NCBI RefSeq assembly: GCF_902498785.1
Contig: NZ_LR701494.1
Span: forward strand, 805,022 to 869,021
Direction: 5' to 3'
DNA length: 64,000 nt
From: Sphingomonas sp. EC-HK361
Lineage (GTDB): Bacteria; Pseudomonadota; Alphaproteobacteria; Sphingomonadales; Sphingomonadaceae
The notes beneath the pieces were generated by a model that did no database searches, had not been told where the DNA came from, and saw only the letters and a list, made by a program, of their open reading frames with translations. This document shows, piece after piece, positions 7,981 to 16,362 of this stretch (position 1 is the stretch's first letter; each line of letters starts with the position of its first letter). A program made the position numbers and the translations under genes.

Positions 7981-8886
7981 ATGGACGACTGCATCATCAT
8001 CGGCGCCGGCCCCGCGGGCCTGACCGCCGCGATCTACCTCGCCCGTTTTCATCTTTCGATCCGGCTGTTCGATTGCGGATCGAGCCGCGCCGCGCTCATC
8101 CCACGGTCGCACAACCATGCGGGCTACCCCGCTGGAATAGCAGGCAAGGACCTGCTCCAGCGGATGCTCGCCCAGGCTGAGCTCTACGGCGCGGTGCGGG
8201 AGGAGGCGCGGGTCGATGCGATCACGTCGAATGGGGAGAATTTCGAGGTCCGCGTCGGCGACCGCGTGATGCCGGCGCGCGCGGTGCTGCTCGCAACGGG
8301 GGTCGTGAACCACCGCCCGGATATGGACGATGCGCTCCATGACGCCGCGCTCACCCGCGGTCTTCTCCGCTACTGTCCGATCTGCGACGGCTATGAAGTC
8401 ACCGACAAGCGCGTCGGCGTCGTCGGCACCGGCGATCACGGCATGCAGGAGGCGCTGTTCCTGCGCGGCTACACCGCCGACGTGACGGTCATCGCCCCCG
8501 GCGCCGCGCACGATCTCGACGAAGACTGCCGCCGCGCGCTCGACGATGCCGGTATCGCGCATGTCGATGGCCCATGCGGTGGCTGGGCGATCGAGGGGAC
8601 GCGCCTCGCGGTCGACACCGCCGCCGGGCGGATGGCCTTCGACAGCATCTACCCCGCACTCGGCTCCGACATCCGCTCCGACCTCGCCGTCGCCGCCGGC
8701 GCCCGCGCGACCGAGGACGGCTGCCTGGAGGTCGATGCACACCAGCGCACCAGCGTGCCAGGTCTGTATGCGGCGGGCGATGTCGTGAAGGGGCTCGACC
8801 AGATCAGCAACGCGATGGGCCAGGCCGGCGTCGCCGCGACGACGATCCGCAACGACTTGACGAAACGAAAGCCGCTGCGGCGTTAG
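7981..8886 (+). CDS. Thioredoxin-reductase-like FAD/NAD(P) oxidoreductase
   Basis: This 301-residue flavoprotein has an N-terminal FAD motif (IIGAGPAGLTAAIYLARF). A central CPIC redox pair lies in RYCPICDGYEV, a nucleotide-binding motif in VGVVGTGDHGMQEALF, and the C-terminal FAD segment is YAAGDVVKGLDQISNAMGQ. The order matches class II thioredoxin reductases, but CPIC differs from the common CATC, so the partner may not be thioredoxin. The gene is divergent from vapB and splits the rpsP-rimM and trmD-rplS halves of the translation block. Confidence 0.85.
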   Translation: MDDCIIIGAGPAGLTAAIYLARFHLSIRLFDCGSSRAALIPRSHNHAGYPAGIAGKDLLQRMLAQAELYGAVREEARVDAITSNGENFEVRVGDRVMPARAVLLATGVVNHRPDMDDALHDAALTRGLLRYCPICDGYEVTDKRVGVVGTGDHGMQEALFLRGYTADVTVIAPGAAHDLDEDCRRALDDAGIAHVDGPCGGWAIEGTRLAVDTAAGRMAFDSIYPALGSDIRSDLAVAAGARATEDGCLEVDAHQRTSVPGLYAAGDVVKGLDQISNAMGQAGVAATTIRNDLTKRKPLRR

Positions 8887-8913
8887 CGCGCGTAACAGTA
8901 GATTGAAACCAAT

Positions 8914-8966
8914 GTATCCCCGCGAAGGCGGGGATCCAGACTGGGCTCCCGCCTTCGCGGGAGCAC
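8914..8966. repeat. REP-like palindrome between convergent genes
   Basis: Left arm TATCCCCGCGAAGGCGGGGA and right arm GCTCCCGCCTTCGCGGGAGC each fold on themselves and pair with each other with a few mismatches. The element lies between the oxidoreductase and rimM stops and could act as a bidirectional transcript end. Confidence 0.85.
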
Positions 8967-9004
8967 ATAAAAGCGGCCTATCGGACTGTCAGTTTAACTG
9001 AAGA

Positions 9005-9481
9005 CTATTCGACGTAAGCCGAATCCACTGTCAGCGCCTCATCATCCCAGTGCGGCACCGCATCAAGACGCATCGGCACCATGAAGCGCTTGCCCGCGCG
9101 GCCATCCACCGGCGCGCGTTCGATCTCGATCACGTCGCCGGCACCGAAATTCTCCACATCGACCACAGTGCCCAGCACCGTCCCATCCCTCGATTTCGCC
9201 GGGAGCCCGATCAGATCGAAGTGATAATATTCCCCGTCTGCGAGCGGCGGCAGCATGCTGCGTGGCACGCGCAGTTCGGTGCCGCGCAGAGCCTCGGCGG
9301 CGGTGCGATCGGGCACCTCGCCAAAGCGCGCGATCGTGCCGTTCGCGCCGCCGCGGATCGACGTCGCGTTGAGCGCGCCGCCGTTGAAGCTGCGATACGC
9401 CGCAAGATCGTCAGCAAAGACCTTCAGCCGGCACTCGCCGCCGACGCCATGCGCGCCGATGACGACGGCCAGCGTCACCAT
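9005..9481 (-). CDS. rimM: 16S rRNA processing protein RimM
   Basis: This 158-residue assembly factor helps mature the 30S head by binding S19. It begins VTLAVVIGAHGVGGECRLKV, has the LRGTELRVPRSMLPPL segment, and has the PRC-barrel part DLIGLPAKSRDGTVLG. I prefer ATG 9481, directly before the conserved strand. A start at 9598 would add 39 Pro/Lys-rich residues without family support and without a Shine-Dalgarno. In that interval another frame encodes a short acidic ORF with a better ribosome-binding site. Confidence 0.93.
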   Translation of the reverse strand: MVTLAVVIGAHGVGGECRLKVFADDLAAYRSFNGGALNATSIRGGANGTIARFGEVPDRTAAEALRGTELRVPRSMLPPLADGEYYHFDLIGLPAKSRDGTVLGTVVDVENFGAGDVIEIERAPVDGRAGKRFMVPMRLDAVPHWDDEALTVDSAYVE

Positions 9482-9494
9482 CCGCTCGCCGGTT

Positions 9495-9635
9495 TCAGCC
9501 TGCGGGCGATCCGGGTCCGGGTTCGTCGTCGGCGCCTTCGGCCGGCTCTTCGCTGGAGACGCCTTCATTTTCGGTGGGGGTGGCGTCTTCATGGTCATCG
9601 GGCGCCGTTCGTGGATCGGGGTCGAGATCGGGCAT
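9495..9635 (-). CDS. Possible 46-residue acidic ORF between rpsP and rimM
   Basis: A short frame starts at ATG 9635 behind AGGAG with about 8 nt spacing and ends 13 nt before the preferred rimM start. It encodes a Asp/Glu/Pro-rich peptide (begins MPDLDPDPRTAPDD). I know no family for it. The good ribosome-binding site and its place in the operon argue for translation. Low complexity and the GC-rich context argue for caution. Confidence 0.35.
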   Translation of the reverse strand: MPDLDPDPRTAPDDHEDATPTENEGVSSEEPAEGADDEPGPGSPAG

Positions 9636-9695
9636 CGCGCATCTCCTGTTCAACCGTTCGGCCAAGGGAAACGCGCGACGCCCGACATTCGATGC

Positions 9696-10205
9696 TTACT
9701 GCTCGGAGGTAGCCTCGGCGACCTTCTCGCCCTCGGCGGTCGGCTCTTCGGTCGCGGCCTCGACCTCGCCGGCGATGACGGCCTCGGCCTCCTCGTTGCT
9801 GTCGGCGGCGGGCGCCTCTTCGACCGAAGCGGGCTTGGCAGCGGCCTCGGCGGCGGCTTCTTCAGCGGCCTTCTGCTTCTCGGCGCGCTCTTCCGCACGC
9901 TCCTTCGCCTTCTCGCCCGGCTCGGCCTTTTTCGGGTTGTTGCGCGCAGGCCGCTCCTTCACGCCGGCAACGTCGAGGAAGCGTGCGACGCGATCGGTCG
10001 GCTGCGCGCCGACGCCGAGCCAGTGCTTCGCCCGATCGGCGTCGATCTGCACCCGCTTCTCGTCGTCCTTGGCGAGCAGCGGGTTGTAGTTGCCGATCTT
10101 CTCCAGGAACTTGCCGTCCCGCGGGCTCCGCGCGTCGGCGACGACGATGCGGTAATAGGGACGCTTCTTCGAGCCGCCGCGCGACAGGCGAATGCTGAGT
10201 GCCAT
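9696..10205 (-). CDS. rpsP: 30S ribosomal protein S16 with acidic, Ala-rich tail
   Basis: The 169-residue protein has the bS16 core in its first 85 or so residues ([49 protein letters not shown]). An approximately 80-residue tail follows that is first Lys/Glu-rich and then Ala/Glu-rich. Many bacterial S16 proteins are only 80-90 residues; long tails occur in sphingomonads and relatives. ATG 10205 fits the core (MALSIRL). It lies downstream of ffh across a palindromic repeat and upstream of rimM. Confidence 0.95.
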   Translation of the reverse strand: MALSIRLSRGGSKKRPYYRIVVADARSPRDGKFLEKIGNYNPLLAKDDEKRVQIDADRAKHWLGVGAQPTDRVARFLDVAGVKERPARNNPKKAEPGEKAKERAEERAEKQKAAEEAAAEAAAKPASVEEAPAADSNEEAEAVIAGEVEAATEEPTAEGEKVAEATSEQ

Positions 10206-10230
10206 TGGTGTTTTCTTCCTTCTTCTCAAT

Positions 10231-10325
10231 CGTCACCCCAGCGAAGGCTGGGGTCTATCTCTGGTTGAACAACGCGTGCCTCTCATGATGAAGAGACATG
10301 GACCCCAGCCTTCGCTGGGGTGACG
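10231..10325. repeat. REP-like palindrome with perfect 25-bp arms
   Basis: Arms at 10231-10255 and 10301-10325 are exact reverse complements (core CCCCAGCGAAGGCTGGGG) around a 45-nt loop. It lies between ffh and rpsP, within what may be one transcript. Confidence 0.9.
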
Positions 10326-10328
10326 AAC

Positions 10329-11843
10329 CTACTTTTTTCCGAACCCGCCGAACCCCGGCGGAAGCCCCTGGCCCGGTCCCGGCAATCCCGGTAACCCACC
10401 GCCGGCCTTGTCGAGCATCCCGCCAAGCTCCGGTCCGCCCAGCGCATTGCCCAGACCGCCCATGCCGCCCCCAAGACCGCCCTTGCCGAGCATCGCCATC
10501 ATCCCCTTGATGCCGCCCATCTTCTTGATGCGCTTCATCGCGGTGGCCATTTCCTGATGCATCTTCATCAGCTTGTTGACGTCCTGCACGGTCGTGCCGG
10601 AGCCCTTGGCGATCCTGATCTTGCGCTTGGCGTTGATGAGCTCCGGCCTGGCGCGTTCCTTGACCGTCATCGATCCGATCATCGCGTCCATCCGCACGAG
10701 GATTTTCTCGTCGACCGCGCCCGACGCCATCGCCGCCTGCGCCTTCTTCATGCCGGGAATCATCCCCGCCAGCGCACCCAGCCCGCCCATGCGGCGCATC
10801 TGCGCGAGCTGATTGCGCAGGTCGTTCAGGTCGAACTGGCCCTTCGCCATCCGCGCGGCCATCCGCTCGGCATCTTCTGCCTGGATCGACTCCGCCGCCC
10901 GCTCGACCAGCGACACCACGTCGCCCATGCCGAGGATGCGGCCCGCGACCCGCTCCGGATGGAACGCCTCGAGCGCATCCATCTTCTCGCCGGTGCCCGC
11001 GAACTTGATCGGCTTGCCAGTGACGGCGCGCATCGACAGCGCCGCGCCGCCGCGCGCATCGCCGTCCATCCGGGTCAGCACGACGCCGGTCAACGGCACC
11101 TGTTCGGAGAAATTCTGCGCGACGTTGACCGCGTCCTGCCCGGTCAGCGAATCGACGACGAGCAGGATTTCCTGCGGCCGCGCCACATCGGCGACCGCCT
11201 TCATCTCGTCCATCAGCGCCTGATCGACGTGCAGCCGCCCGGCGGTATCGAGCATCAGCACGTCGAAGCCCTGCAGCTTCGCCGCCTGGAGCGCGCGACG
11301 CGCGATATCGACCGGCTGCTGCCCCGCGACGATCGGCAGCGTCGCGACCTCGACCTGCGTGCCCAGCGTCGCCAGCTGCTCCTGCGCGTTCGGCCGATTG
11401 ACGTCGAGCGACGCCATCAGCACCTTCTTGCGCTCGCGCCCGCCGCCACCAACGGAGACCTGCCCGGCCGCCAGCCGCTTCGCGATCTTCGCGGTCGTCG
11501 TCGTCTTGCCCGAGCCCTGCAGCCCGACCATCATCACGATTGCCGGCGGCGCGACGCCCAGCTCCAGCTCGGACGATTCGGCGCCCAGCATCTCGACGAG
11601 CCCGTCATGGACGATCTTGACGACCTGCTGCCCCGGCGTGACCGACCGCAGCACCTGCTGGCCGACCGCTTTTTCGGTGATGCCGTCGACGAACTGGCGC
11701 GCCACCGGCAGGGCCACGTCCGCCTCGAGCAGCGCGACCCGCACCTCGCGCATCGCCGCGCGCACATCGGCCTCGGTCAGCGCCCCGCGTCCGCGCAAGC
11801 GGTCGAAGACGCCACCAAGCCGGTCGCTCAGGCTTTCAAACAT
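10329..11843 (-). CDS. ffh: Signal recognition particle protein Ffh
   Basis: This 504-residue GTPase binds 4.5S RNA and signal sequences to target membrane proteins. The N domain (MFESLSDRLGGVFDRLRG) precedes the G domain with GLQGSGKTTTTAKIAKRL, DTAGRLHVD and TRMDGDARGGAALS. A Met-rich M domain ends in a long Gly-rich tail. ATG 11843 matches the family N-terminus; the frame continues upstream to 12011 without family support. It heads the ffh-rpsP-rimM block and is divergent from the EAL protein across 238 nt with no other gene. Confidence 0.97.
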   Translation of the reverse strand: MFESLSDRLGGVFDRLRGRGALTEADVRAAMREVRVALLEADVALPVARQFVDGITEKAVGQQVLRSVTPGQQVVKIVHDGLVEMLGAESSELELGVAPPAIVMMVGLQGSGKTTTTAKIAKRLAAGQVSVGGGGRERKKVLMASLDVNRPNAQEQLATLGTQVEVATLPIVAGQQPVDIARRALQAAKLQGFDVLMLDTAGRLHVDQALMDEMKAVADVARPQEILLVVDSLTGQDAVNVAQNFSEQVPLTGVVLTRMDGDARGGAALSMRAVTGKPIKFAGTGEKMDALEAFHPERVAGRILGMGDVVSLVERAAESIQAEDAERMAARMAKGQFDLNDLRNQLAQMRRMGGLGALAGMIPGMKKAQAAMASGAVDEKILVRMDAMIGSMTVKERARPELINAKRKIRIAKGSGTTVQDVNKLMKMHQEMATAMKRIKKMGGIKGMMAMLGKGGLGGGMGGLGNALGGPELGGMLDKAGGGLPGLPGPGQGLPPGFGGFGKK

Positions 11844-12081
11844 GCGCGCAACACTCCAAAATCCGTGCCCGAACCGCCAAACGCAAAAGCGCCGGCGGGC
11901 GAAACCTCGCCGGCCAGCGTACACGCCCGGCCGGTGCCGAGGGTGCTTGATACAGTCGCGTCCGATGATCGGAACAGGACGGCCCTTAGCCGCGCCCGCC
12001 CCCAAAGGCAAGTCTGCCGCCGTTTACGCCTCCTTCATGCGCCCGTGCGAAATGCCGGGCAGCGATAGCGCTGGGGGTGGC

Positions 12082-13644
12082 ATGGCGAAGGAAACCGAGT
12101 TCGGCGAGGTTGCGTTCCGTGCCCGCGAGATCGCGGTCGTTGCGATCACCGGCATCGCGATCCTGCTGTTCGTGGCGCTTGGCGGCACAGCCCTCGGCGG
12201 CACCGTCAACCGGCTGCTCGGCGGTCCGGACGTGCGCAATACGGTGCTGCTCTCCGCGCTCATCCTCAACGTCGCGCTCATCCTGATGGGCTGGCGGCGC
12301 CAGCGCGACCTGTCCGCCTATAACCATACCGCCGATCGCGCCCGCGTGCTTGCGAACCAGGATTTGCTCACCGGCCTTTCCACCCGCCGCCATCTCGCCG
12401 AACAGGGTGGCGACCTGCTCCGCCTCGCCGCGCGCCGCGACAAGGCGGTCGCCGCGATCCTGTGCGACATCGATGCGCTGAAGGACGTGAACGATCGCCA
12501 CGGCACCGATGTCGGCGACGCGCTGCTCGTCCACGTCGCGCGGTTGCTGGAGAGCGCCTGCCCGCGCGGCGCGCTGATCGCGCGCTTCGATGGCGATCGC
12601 TACGCGGCGTGCTTCCTCTTCGATCCGCATCTGCCCCAGACGATCGACAGCGCCGTCGAGCGCTTCGTCGCGGCCGTCGCGCGACCGGCCGAGATTGCGG
12701 GAATCACCCTCGCCGCAACCACCACCATCGGCCTTGCGCGGTCGGACGAGGTGCCAGGCGGCATCGATACGCTGCTGAACGCCGCAGCGCGCGCGCTCGC
12801 CGCCGCCGACGCCGCGGGGCGCAACCGGCAGGCATGGTTCGACGCGAGCATGACCGCCGGCAGCGGCACCGACACCGGCCTCGACACCGCGCTCACCGGC
12901 GCGGTCGAGCGCGGCGAGATCGTCCCCCATTTCGATCGCCAGATCGATCTCGCGACCGGCACGCTGCGCGGGTTCGAGGTGCTGGCCCGATGGGCGCATC
13001 CCGATCACGGCCTGCTGTCGGCCTCGCGCTTCCTGCCCGCCGCCGATCGCCGGGGCCTGACCGCGGCGATCACGCTGGAGGTCATGCGCCAGGCCTTCAT
13101 CGCCGCGCGCGACTGGGATGCCGCGCTGACGCTCTCGGTCAACATCTCCGCTGCGCAACTGAAGGACCCGTGGCTCGCGCAAAAGATCGTGAAGCTCCTC
13201 ACCGAAACCGGCTTCGCGCCCGGCCGGCTGGAGATCGAGATCACCGAATCCGCGCTCATCGACACGCTCGCGCTCAGCCGTTCGCTCGTCGAGAGCCTGC
13301 GCTCTTACGGGGTCGGCGTCGCGCTCGACGATTTCGGCACCGGCTATTCCAGCCTCACCCATCTGCGCGCGCTCCCGTTCGACCGGATCAAGATCGATCA
13401 CAGCTTCGTCGCCGCCCCCGATTCGGACCGCGACAGCGCAGCCCTCGTCCGCGCGATCGTCCAGCTTGGCGAGAGCCTGAACATCACCGTCACCGCCGAA
13501 GGGATCGGCTCGCTCGCCGCGATGGAGCAGCTTCGCGCGCTGGGTTGCGCCCGCGGGCAGGGCCGTCATTGGGGCGATCCCATGCCCGCCGCCCACGTCC
13601 GCCGCCTGCTCGCCGAACAGGCAATGCTCGTGCGCTCCGCCTGA
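12082..13644 (+). CDS. Membrane GGDEF/EAL protein, probably c-di-GMP phosphodiesterase
   Basis: The 520-residue protein has two N-terminal membrane helices (about residues 15-36 and 50-70). A GGDEF-like domain is followed by an EAL domain. The cyclase signature is replaced by DGDRY (ARFDGDRYAAC), so synthesis is unlikely. The EAL domain keeps EVLARW, NISAAQL, EITES, ALDDFGTGYSSL, KIDHSFV, TAEG and GQG, which are the metal and substrate residues of active enzymes. It is divergent from ffh and stands upstream of an SDR gene. Confidence 0.88.
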   Translation: MAKETEFGEVAFRAREIAVVAITGIAILLFVALGGTALGGTVNRLLGGPDVRNTVLLSALILNVALILMGWRRQRDLSAYNHTADRARVLANQDLLTGLSTRRHLAEQGGDLLRLAARRDKAVAAILCDIDALKDVNDRHGTDVGDALLVHVARLLESACPRGALIARFDGDRYAACFLFDPHLPQTIDSAVERFVAAVARPAEIAGITLAATTTIGLARSDEVPGGIDTLLNAAARALAAADAAGRNRQAWFDASMTAGSGTDTGLDTALTGAVERGEIVPHFDRQIDLATGTLRGFEVLARWAHPDHGLLSASRFLPAADRRGLTAAITLEVMRQAFIAARDWDAALTLSVNISAAQLKDPWLAQKIVKLLTETGFAPGRLEIEITESALIDTLALSRSLVESLRSYGVGVALDDFGTGYSSLTHLRALPFDRIKIDHSFVAAPDSDRDSAALVRAIVQLGESLNITVTAEGIGSLAAMEQLRALGCARGQGRHWGDPMPAAHVRRLLAEQAMLVRSA

Positions 13645-13686
13645 CATTGCGCTAGGCGCGGCCTCGAACCATTAAGGAGGCGGCAC

Positions 13687-14466
13687 ATGGACCTGGGACT
13701 TCGCGGGCGCACCGCGCTCGTCTGCGCATCGAGCCACGGGCTGGGACGCGCCTGCGCGACCGAGCTTGCCCGCGCCGGCTGCACCGTCATCATCAACGGC
13801 CGCGAGCAAGCGCCGCTCGACGAAACCGCAGCCGCGATCCGGCGGGAAACGAATGCGACGGTGATCGCGATCGCCGGAGACGTTGCCGATCCCGCTGTGC
13901 AGGACGCGCTCATCGCCGCCGCGCCCGCGATCGACATCCTCGTCAACAACAATGGCGGCCCGCCGCTCAAGGACTTCCGCCAGCTCGATTCCGCCGCGAT
14001 CCATGCCGGGCTCGACGCCAACATGGTCACCCCGATCACCCTCGTGCAGCGCGTCATCGGCGGCATGGTCGAGCGCAAATTCGGCCGCATCGTCTGCATC
14101 ACGTCGGCCAGCGTGAAGTCCCCCACCCCCGGCCTCGACCTCTCCAGCGGCGCGCGCGTCGGCCTCACCGGCTTCCTCGCCGGGGTCGCGCGGCAGGTCG
14201 CGCATGCGAACGTCACGATCAACTTCCTCCTGCCCGGCCTCTTCGCCACCCGCCGCCTCGCCGGCGTCCACGCCTTCGCCGCGCAAAAGGCCGGCATCGA
14301 TCCCGACACCGCCGCCGCCGCCAGCCGCGATCGCATCCCCGCCAAACGCTTCGGCGAACCCGACGAGTTCGGCGCCGCCTGCGCCTTCCTCTGCTCCGTG
14401 CACGCCGGCTACATCACCGGGCAGAGCCTGCTGCTCGACGGCGGCGCCTATCCCGGTATCCTCTGA
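13687..14466 (+). CDS. SDR family protein lacking the canonical Tyr/Lys
   Basis: The 259-residue Rossmann protein resembles FabG-type reductases: cofactor region [19 protein letters not shown], then DILVNNNGG, a Ser in CITSASVKS, and the C-terminal [15 protein letters not shown]. Where active SDRs have YxxxK it reads [11 protein letters not shown], so Tyr aligns with Ser and Lys with Arg. Some FabG-like subgroups share a GARxGLTGF signature, so this may be a real subfamily with altered chemistry. AAGGAGGCGG lies just before the ATG. Confidence 0.85.
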   Translation: MDLGLRGRTALVCASSHGLGRACATELARAGCTVIINGREQAPLDETAAAIRRETNATVIAIAGDVADPAVQDALIAAAPAIDILVNNNGGPPLKDFRQLDSAAIHAGLDANMVTPITLVQRVIGGMVERKFGRIVCITSASVKSPTPGLDLSSGARVGLTGFLAGVARQVAHANVTINFLLPGLFATRRLAGVHAFAAQKAGIDPDTAAAASRDRIPAKRFGEPDEFGAACAFLCSVHAGYITGQSLLLDGGAYPGIL

Positions 14467-14542
14467 TACCTTTCCTTCGTTGCGCGAACGGCACGCTTCG
14501 CGCATGGAAATATCTTTCGCGCTTCAGATGGACTCGACCGAA

Positions 14543-15913
14543 ATGGCCGCAAAATGGGCCCCCGATAGCTGGACGAAGGCCGAGGCCCGCCAGCTTCCGC
14601 ACTATCCCGATGCCGCCGCGCTGAAGGCGGCGACCGACACGCTCGGCACCTTCCCGCCGCTCGTCTTCGCCGGCGAAGCGCGCAATCTCACCGCCGATCT
14701 GGCGAAGGTCGCGGAAGGCAAGGCGTTCCTCCTCCAGGGCGGCGACTGCGCCGAAAGCTTTGCGGAGCACAGCGCGAACAACATCCGCGACACCTTCCGC
14801 GTCATCCTTCAGATGTCGGTGGTCCTCACTTATGCCTCGAAGCTGCCGGTGGTGAAGCTCGGCCGCATGGCGGGCCAGTTCGCCAAGCCGCGCTCGACCG
14901 ACACCGAAATCATCGACGGCGTCGAGCTGCCCAGCTACCGCGGCGACAACGTCAACGACATCGCCTTCACGCCGGAAAGCCGCATCCCCAATCCGGCCCG
15001 CATGATCCGCGCCTACTCACAGAGCGCGGCGACGCTCAACCTGCTGCGCGCCTTCGCGCAAGGCGGCTACGCCAACCTCCACCAGGTCCACCGCTGGACC
15101 CACGACTTCATGGGCCGCAGCCCGTGGGCGAAGAAATACAGCGAGATGGCGGAGAAGATCGGCGAGGCGCTGGAGTTCATGGCCGCCTGCGGGATCGATC
15201 CCGAAACCGTTCCGCAACTCGCCCAGACCGCCTTCTACACCAGCCACGAGGCGCTGCTGCTCCCCTTCGAGCAGGCGATGACGCGCGAGGATTCGCTGAC
15301 CGGCGACTGGTACGACACCTCGGCGCACTTCCTGTGGATCGGCGATCGCACCCGGTTCGAAGGCAGCGCGCACGTCGAATATCTCCGCGGCATCGGCAAC
15401 CCGATCGGCATGAAGTGCGGACCCAGCCTAGAGCCGGACGCGCTCCTGCGGATGCTCGATACGCTCAACCCGGCGCGCACGCCCGGCCGGATGACGCTCA
15501 TCACCCGCTACGGCTACGACAAGATCGAGGCGGCGCTACCCAGGCTCGTCCGGGCGGTGAAACGCGAGGGGCACCCGGTGGTGTGGTCGTGCGATCCGAT
15601 GCACGGCAACGTCATCAAGGCCGCCAACGGCTACAAGACGCGACCCTTCGACCGAATCCTCGGCGAAGTCCGCGGCTTCTTCGCCGTCCACCGCGCAGAG
15701 GGCACGCACGCCGGCGGCATCCATGCCGAGATGACCGGGCAGAACGTCACCGAATGCACCGGCGGCGCGATCGACGTGACCGAGCAGAGCCTCGCCGATC
15801 GCTACCACACCCACTGCGACCCGCGCCTCAACGCCAGCCAGAGCCTCGAGCTCGCGTTCCTGCTGGCCGAAATGCTCAACGCGGAAATGGCGGAGCGGCG
15901 CAAGGCGGCCTGA
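14543..15913 (+). CDS. aroG: Class II 3-deoxy-7-phosphoheptulonate synthase
   Basis: This is a plant-type (class II) DAHP synthase, the first enzyme of the shikimate pathway, joining PEP and erythrose 4-phosphate. Recognisable blocks are [84 protein letters not shown] and [18 protein letters not shown] 14543 gives 456 residues, the normal length; in-frame ATGs at 14528 and 14504 are possible. No chorismate-mutase or regulatory fusion is present. The symbol follows common usage for this class. Confidence 0.93.
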   Translation: MAAKWAPDSWTKAEARQLPHYPDAAALKAATDTLGTFPPLVFAGEARNLTADLAKVAEGKAFLLQGGDCAESFAEHSANNIRDTFRVILQMSVVLTYASKLPVVKLGRMAGQFAKPRSTDTEIIDGVELPSYRGDNVNDIAFTPESRIPNPARMIRAYSQSAATLNLLRAFAQGGYANLHQVHRWTHDFMGRSPWAKKYSEMAEKIGEALEFMAACGIDPETVPQLAQTAFYTSHEALLLPFEQAMTREDSLTGDWYDTSAHFLWIGDRTRFEGSAHVEYLRGIGNPIGMKCGPSLEPDALLRMLDTLNPARTPGRMTLITRYGYDKIEAALPRLVRAVKREGHPVVWSCDPMHGNVIKAANGYKTRPFDRILGEVRGFFAVHRAEGTHAGGIHAEMTGQNVTECTGGAIDVTEQSLADRYHTHCDPRLNASQSLELAFLLAEMLNAEMAERRKAA

Positions 15914-15934
15914 ACCGTGGCGCCGTGCGTCCCG

Positions 15935-16321
15935 TCAGGCGGCGGCAGCGCTTTCGTCGAGCAGCCACCGCTCCGCCTCCGCCACATCGGCGAAATAGGC
16001 CGCACCGCGATCGGCCGCCGCGCGCTGCGCCTGCAGCCGCGCCAGCGACCGCGCGACGACAAAGGCGATGCGCCGCGATTGGCTCGCCGGGTCCGCAAGC
16101 ACGCGCTGGAACGCCGCGACGCTGTCCTGCGCCTGGATCTGCATGTCGCGGATATCGACCAGCGTCACATGCTGGTTGGGCGCCGACAGCAATTGCCGGT
16201 GCGCGGTGTTGCGCGCCTGGGTGAAGCGGGCGATCTCGTCCGCCTCGAAAAAGCCCGCCAGCGTGATCCGCACGAGGCTTTGCTGCGGATCGACAACGAT
16301 GGAAAAGTCGGCCTTGGTCAT
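15935..16321 (-). CDS. Small STAS/SEC14-like hypothetical protein
   Basis: The 128-residue soluble protein alternates strands and helices: FSIVVDPQQSLVRITLAGFF, then HVTLVDIRDMQIQAQD, then RIAFVVARSLARLQAQR. This resembles STAS/SEC14-like domains of unknown function (SpoIIAA-like fold), a family often found as single-domain proteins in sphingomonads. Function is unknown. ATG 16321 is preceded by a small perfect inverted repeat. It converges with the DAHP synthase gene. Confidence 0.6.
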   Translation of the reverse strand: MTKADFSIVVDPQQSLVRITLAGFFEADEIARFTQARNTAHRQLLSAPNQHVTLVDIRDMQIQAQDSVAAFQRVLADPASQSRRIAFVVARSLARLQAQRAAADRGAAYFADVAEAERWLLDESAAAA

Positions 16322-16330
16322 GCCGCGGTC

Positions 16331-16348
16331 GTAACGCGTAAACGTTAC
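16331..16348. promoter_or_regulatory. Inverted repeat, candidate operator
   Basis: GTAACG-CGTAAA-CGTTAC is a perfect 6-bp inverted repeat with a 6-nt spacer, placed 10-27 nt upstream of the STAS/SEC14-like ATG. The stem is too AT-rich and lacks a T-run for a terminator, so an operator is more likely. No cognate regulator is apparent nearby. Confidence 0.35.
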
Positions 16349-16362
16349 CAGAGATTTTCCGC

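Noticed and set aside
10557-12068. 503-codon plus-strand frame opposite ffh
   Set aside because: Low-complexity His/Arg/Leu composition and full overlap with ffh, which has all its motifs.
11986-13647. 553-codon minus-strand frame opposite the EAL gene
   Set aside because: Antisense shadow. The EAL frame has clear catalytic blocks and this one has none.
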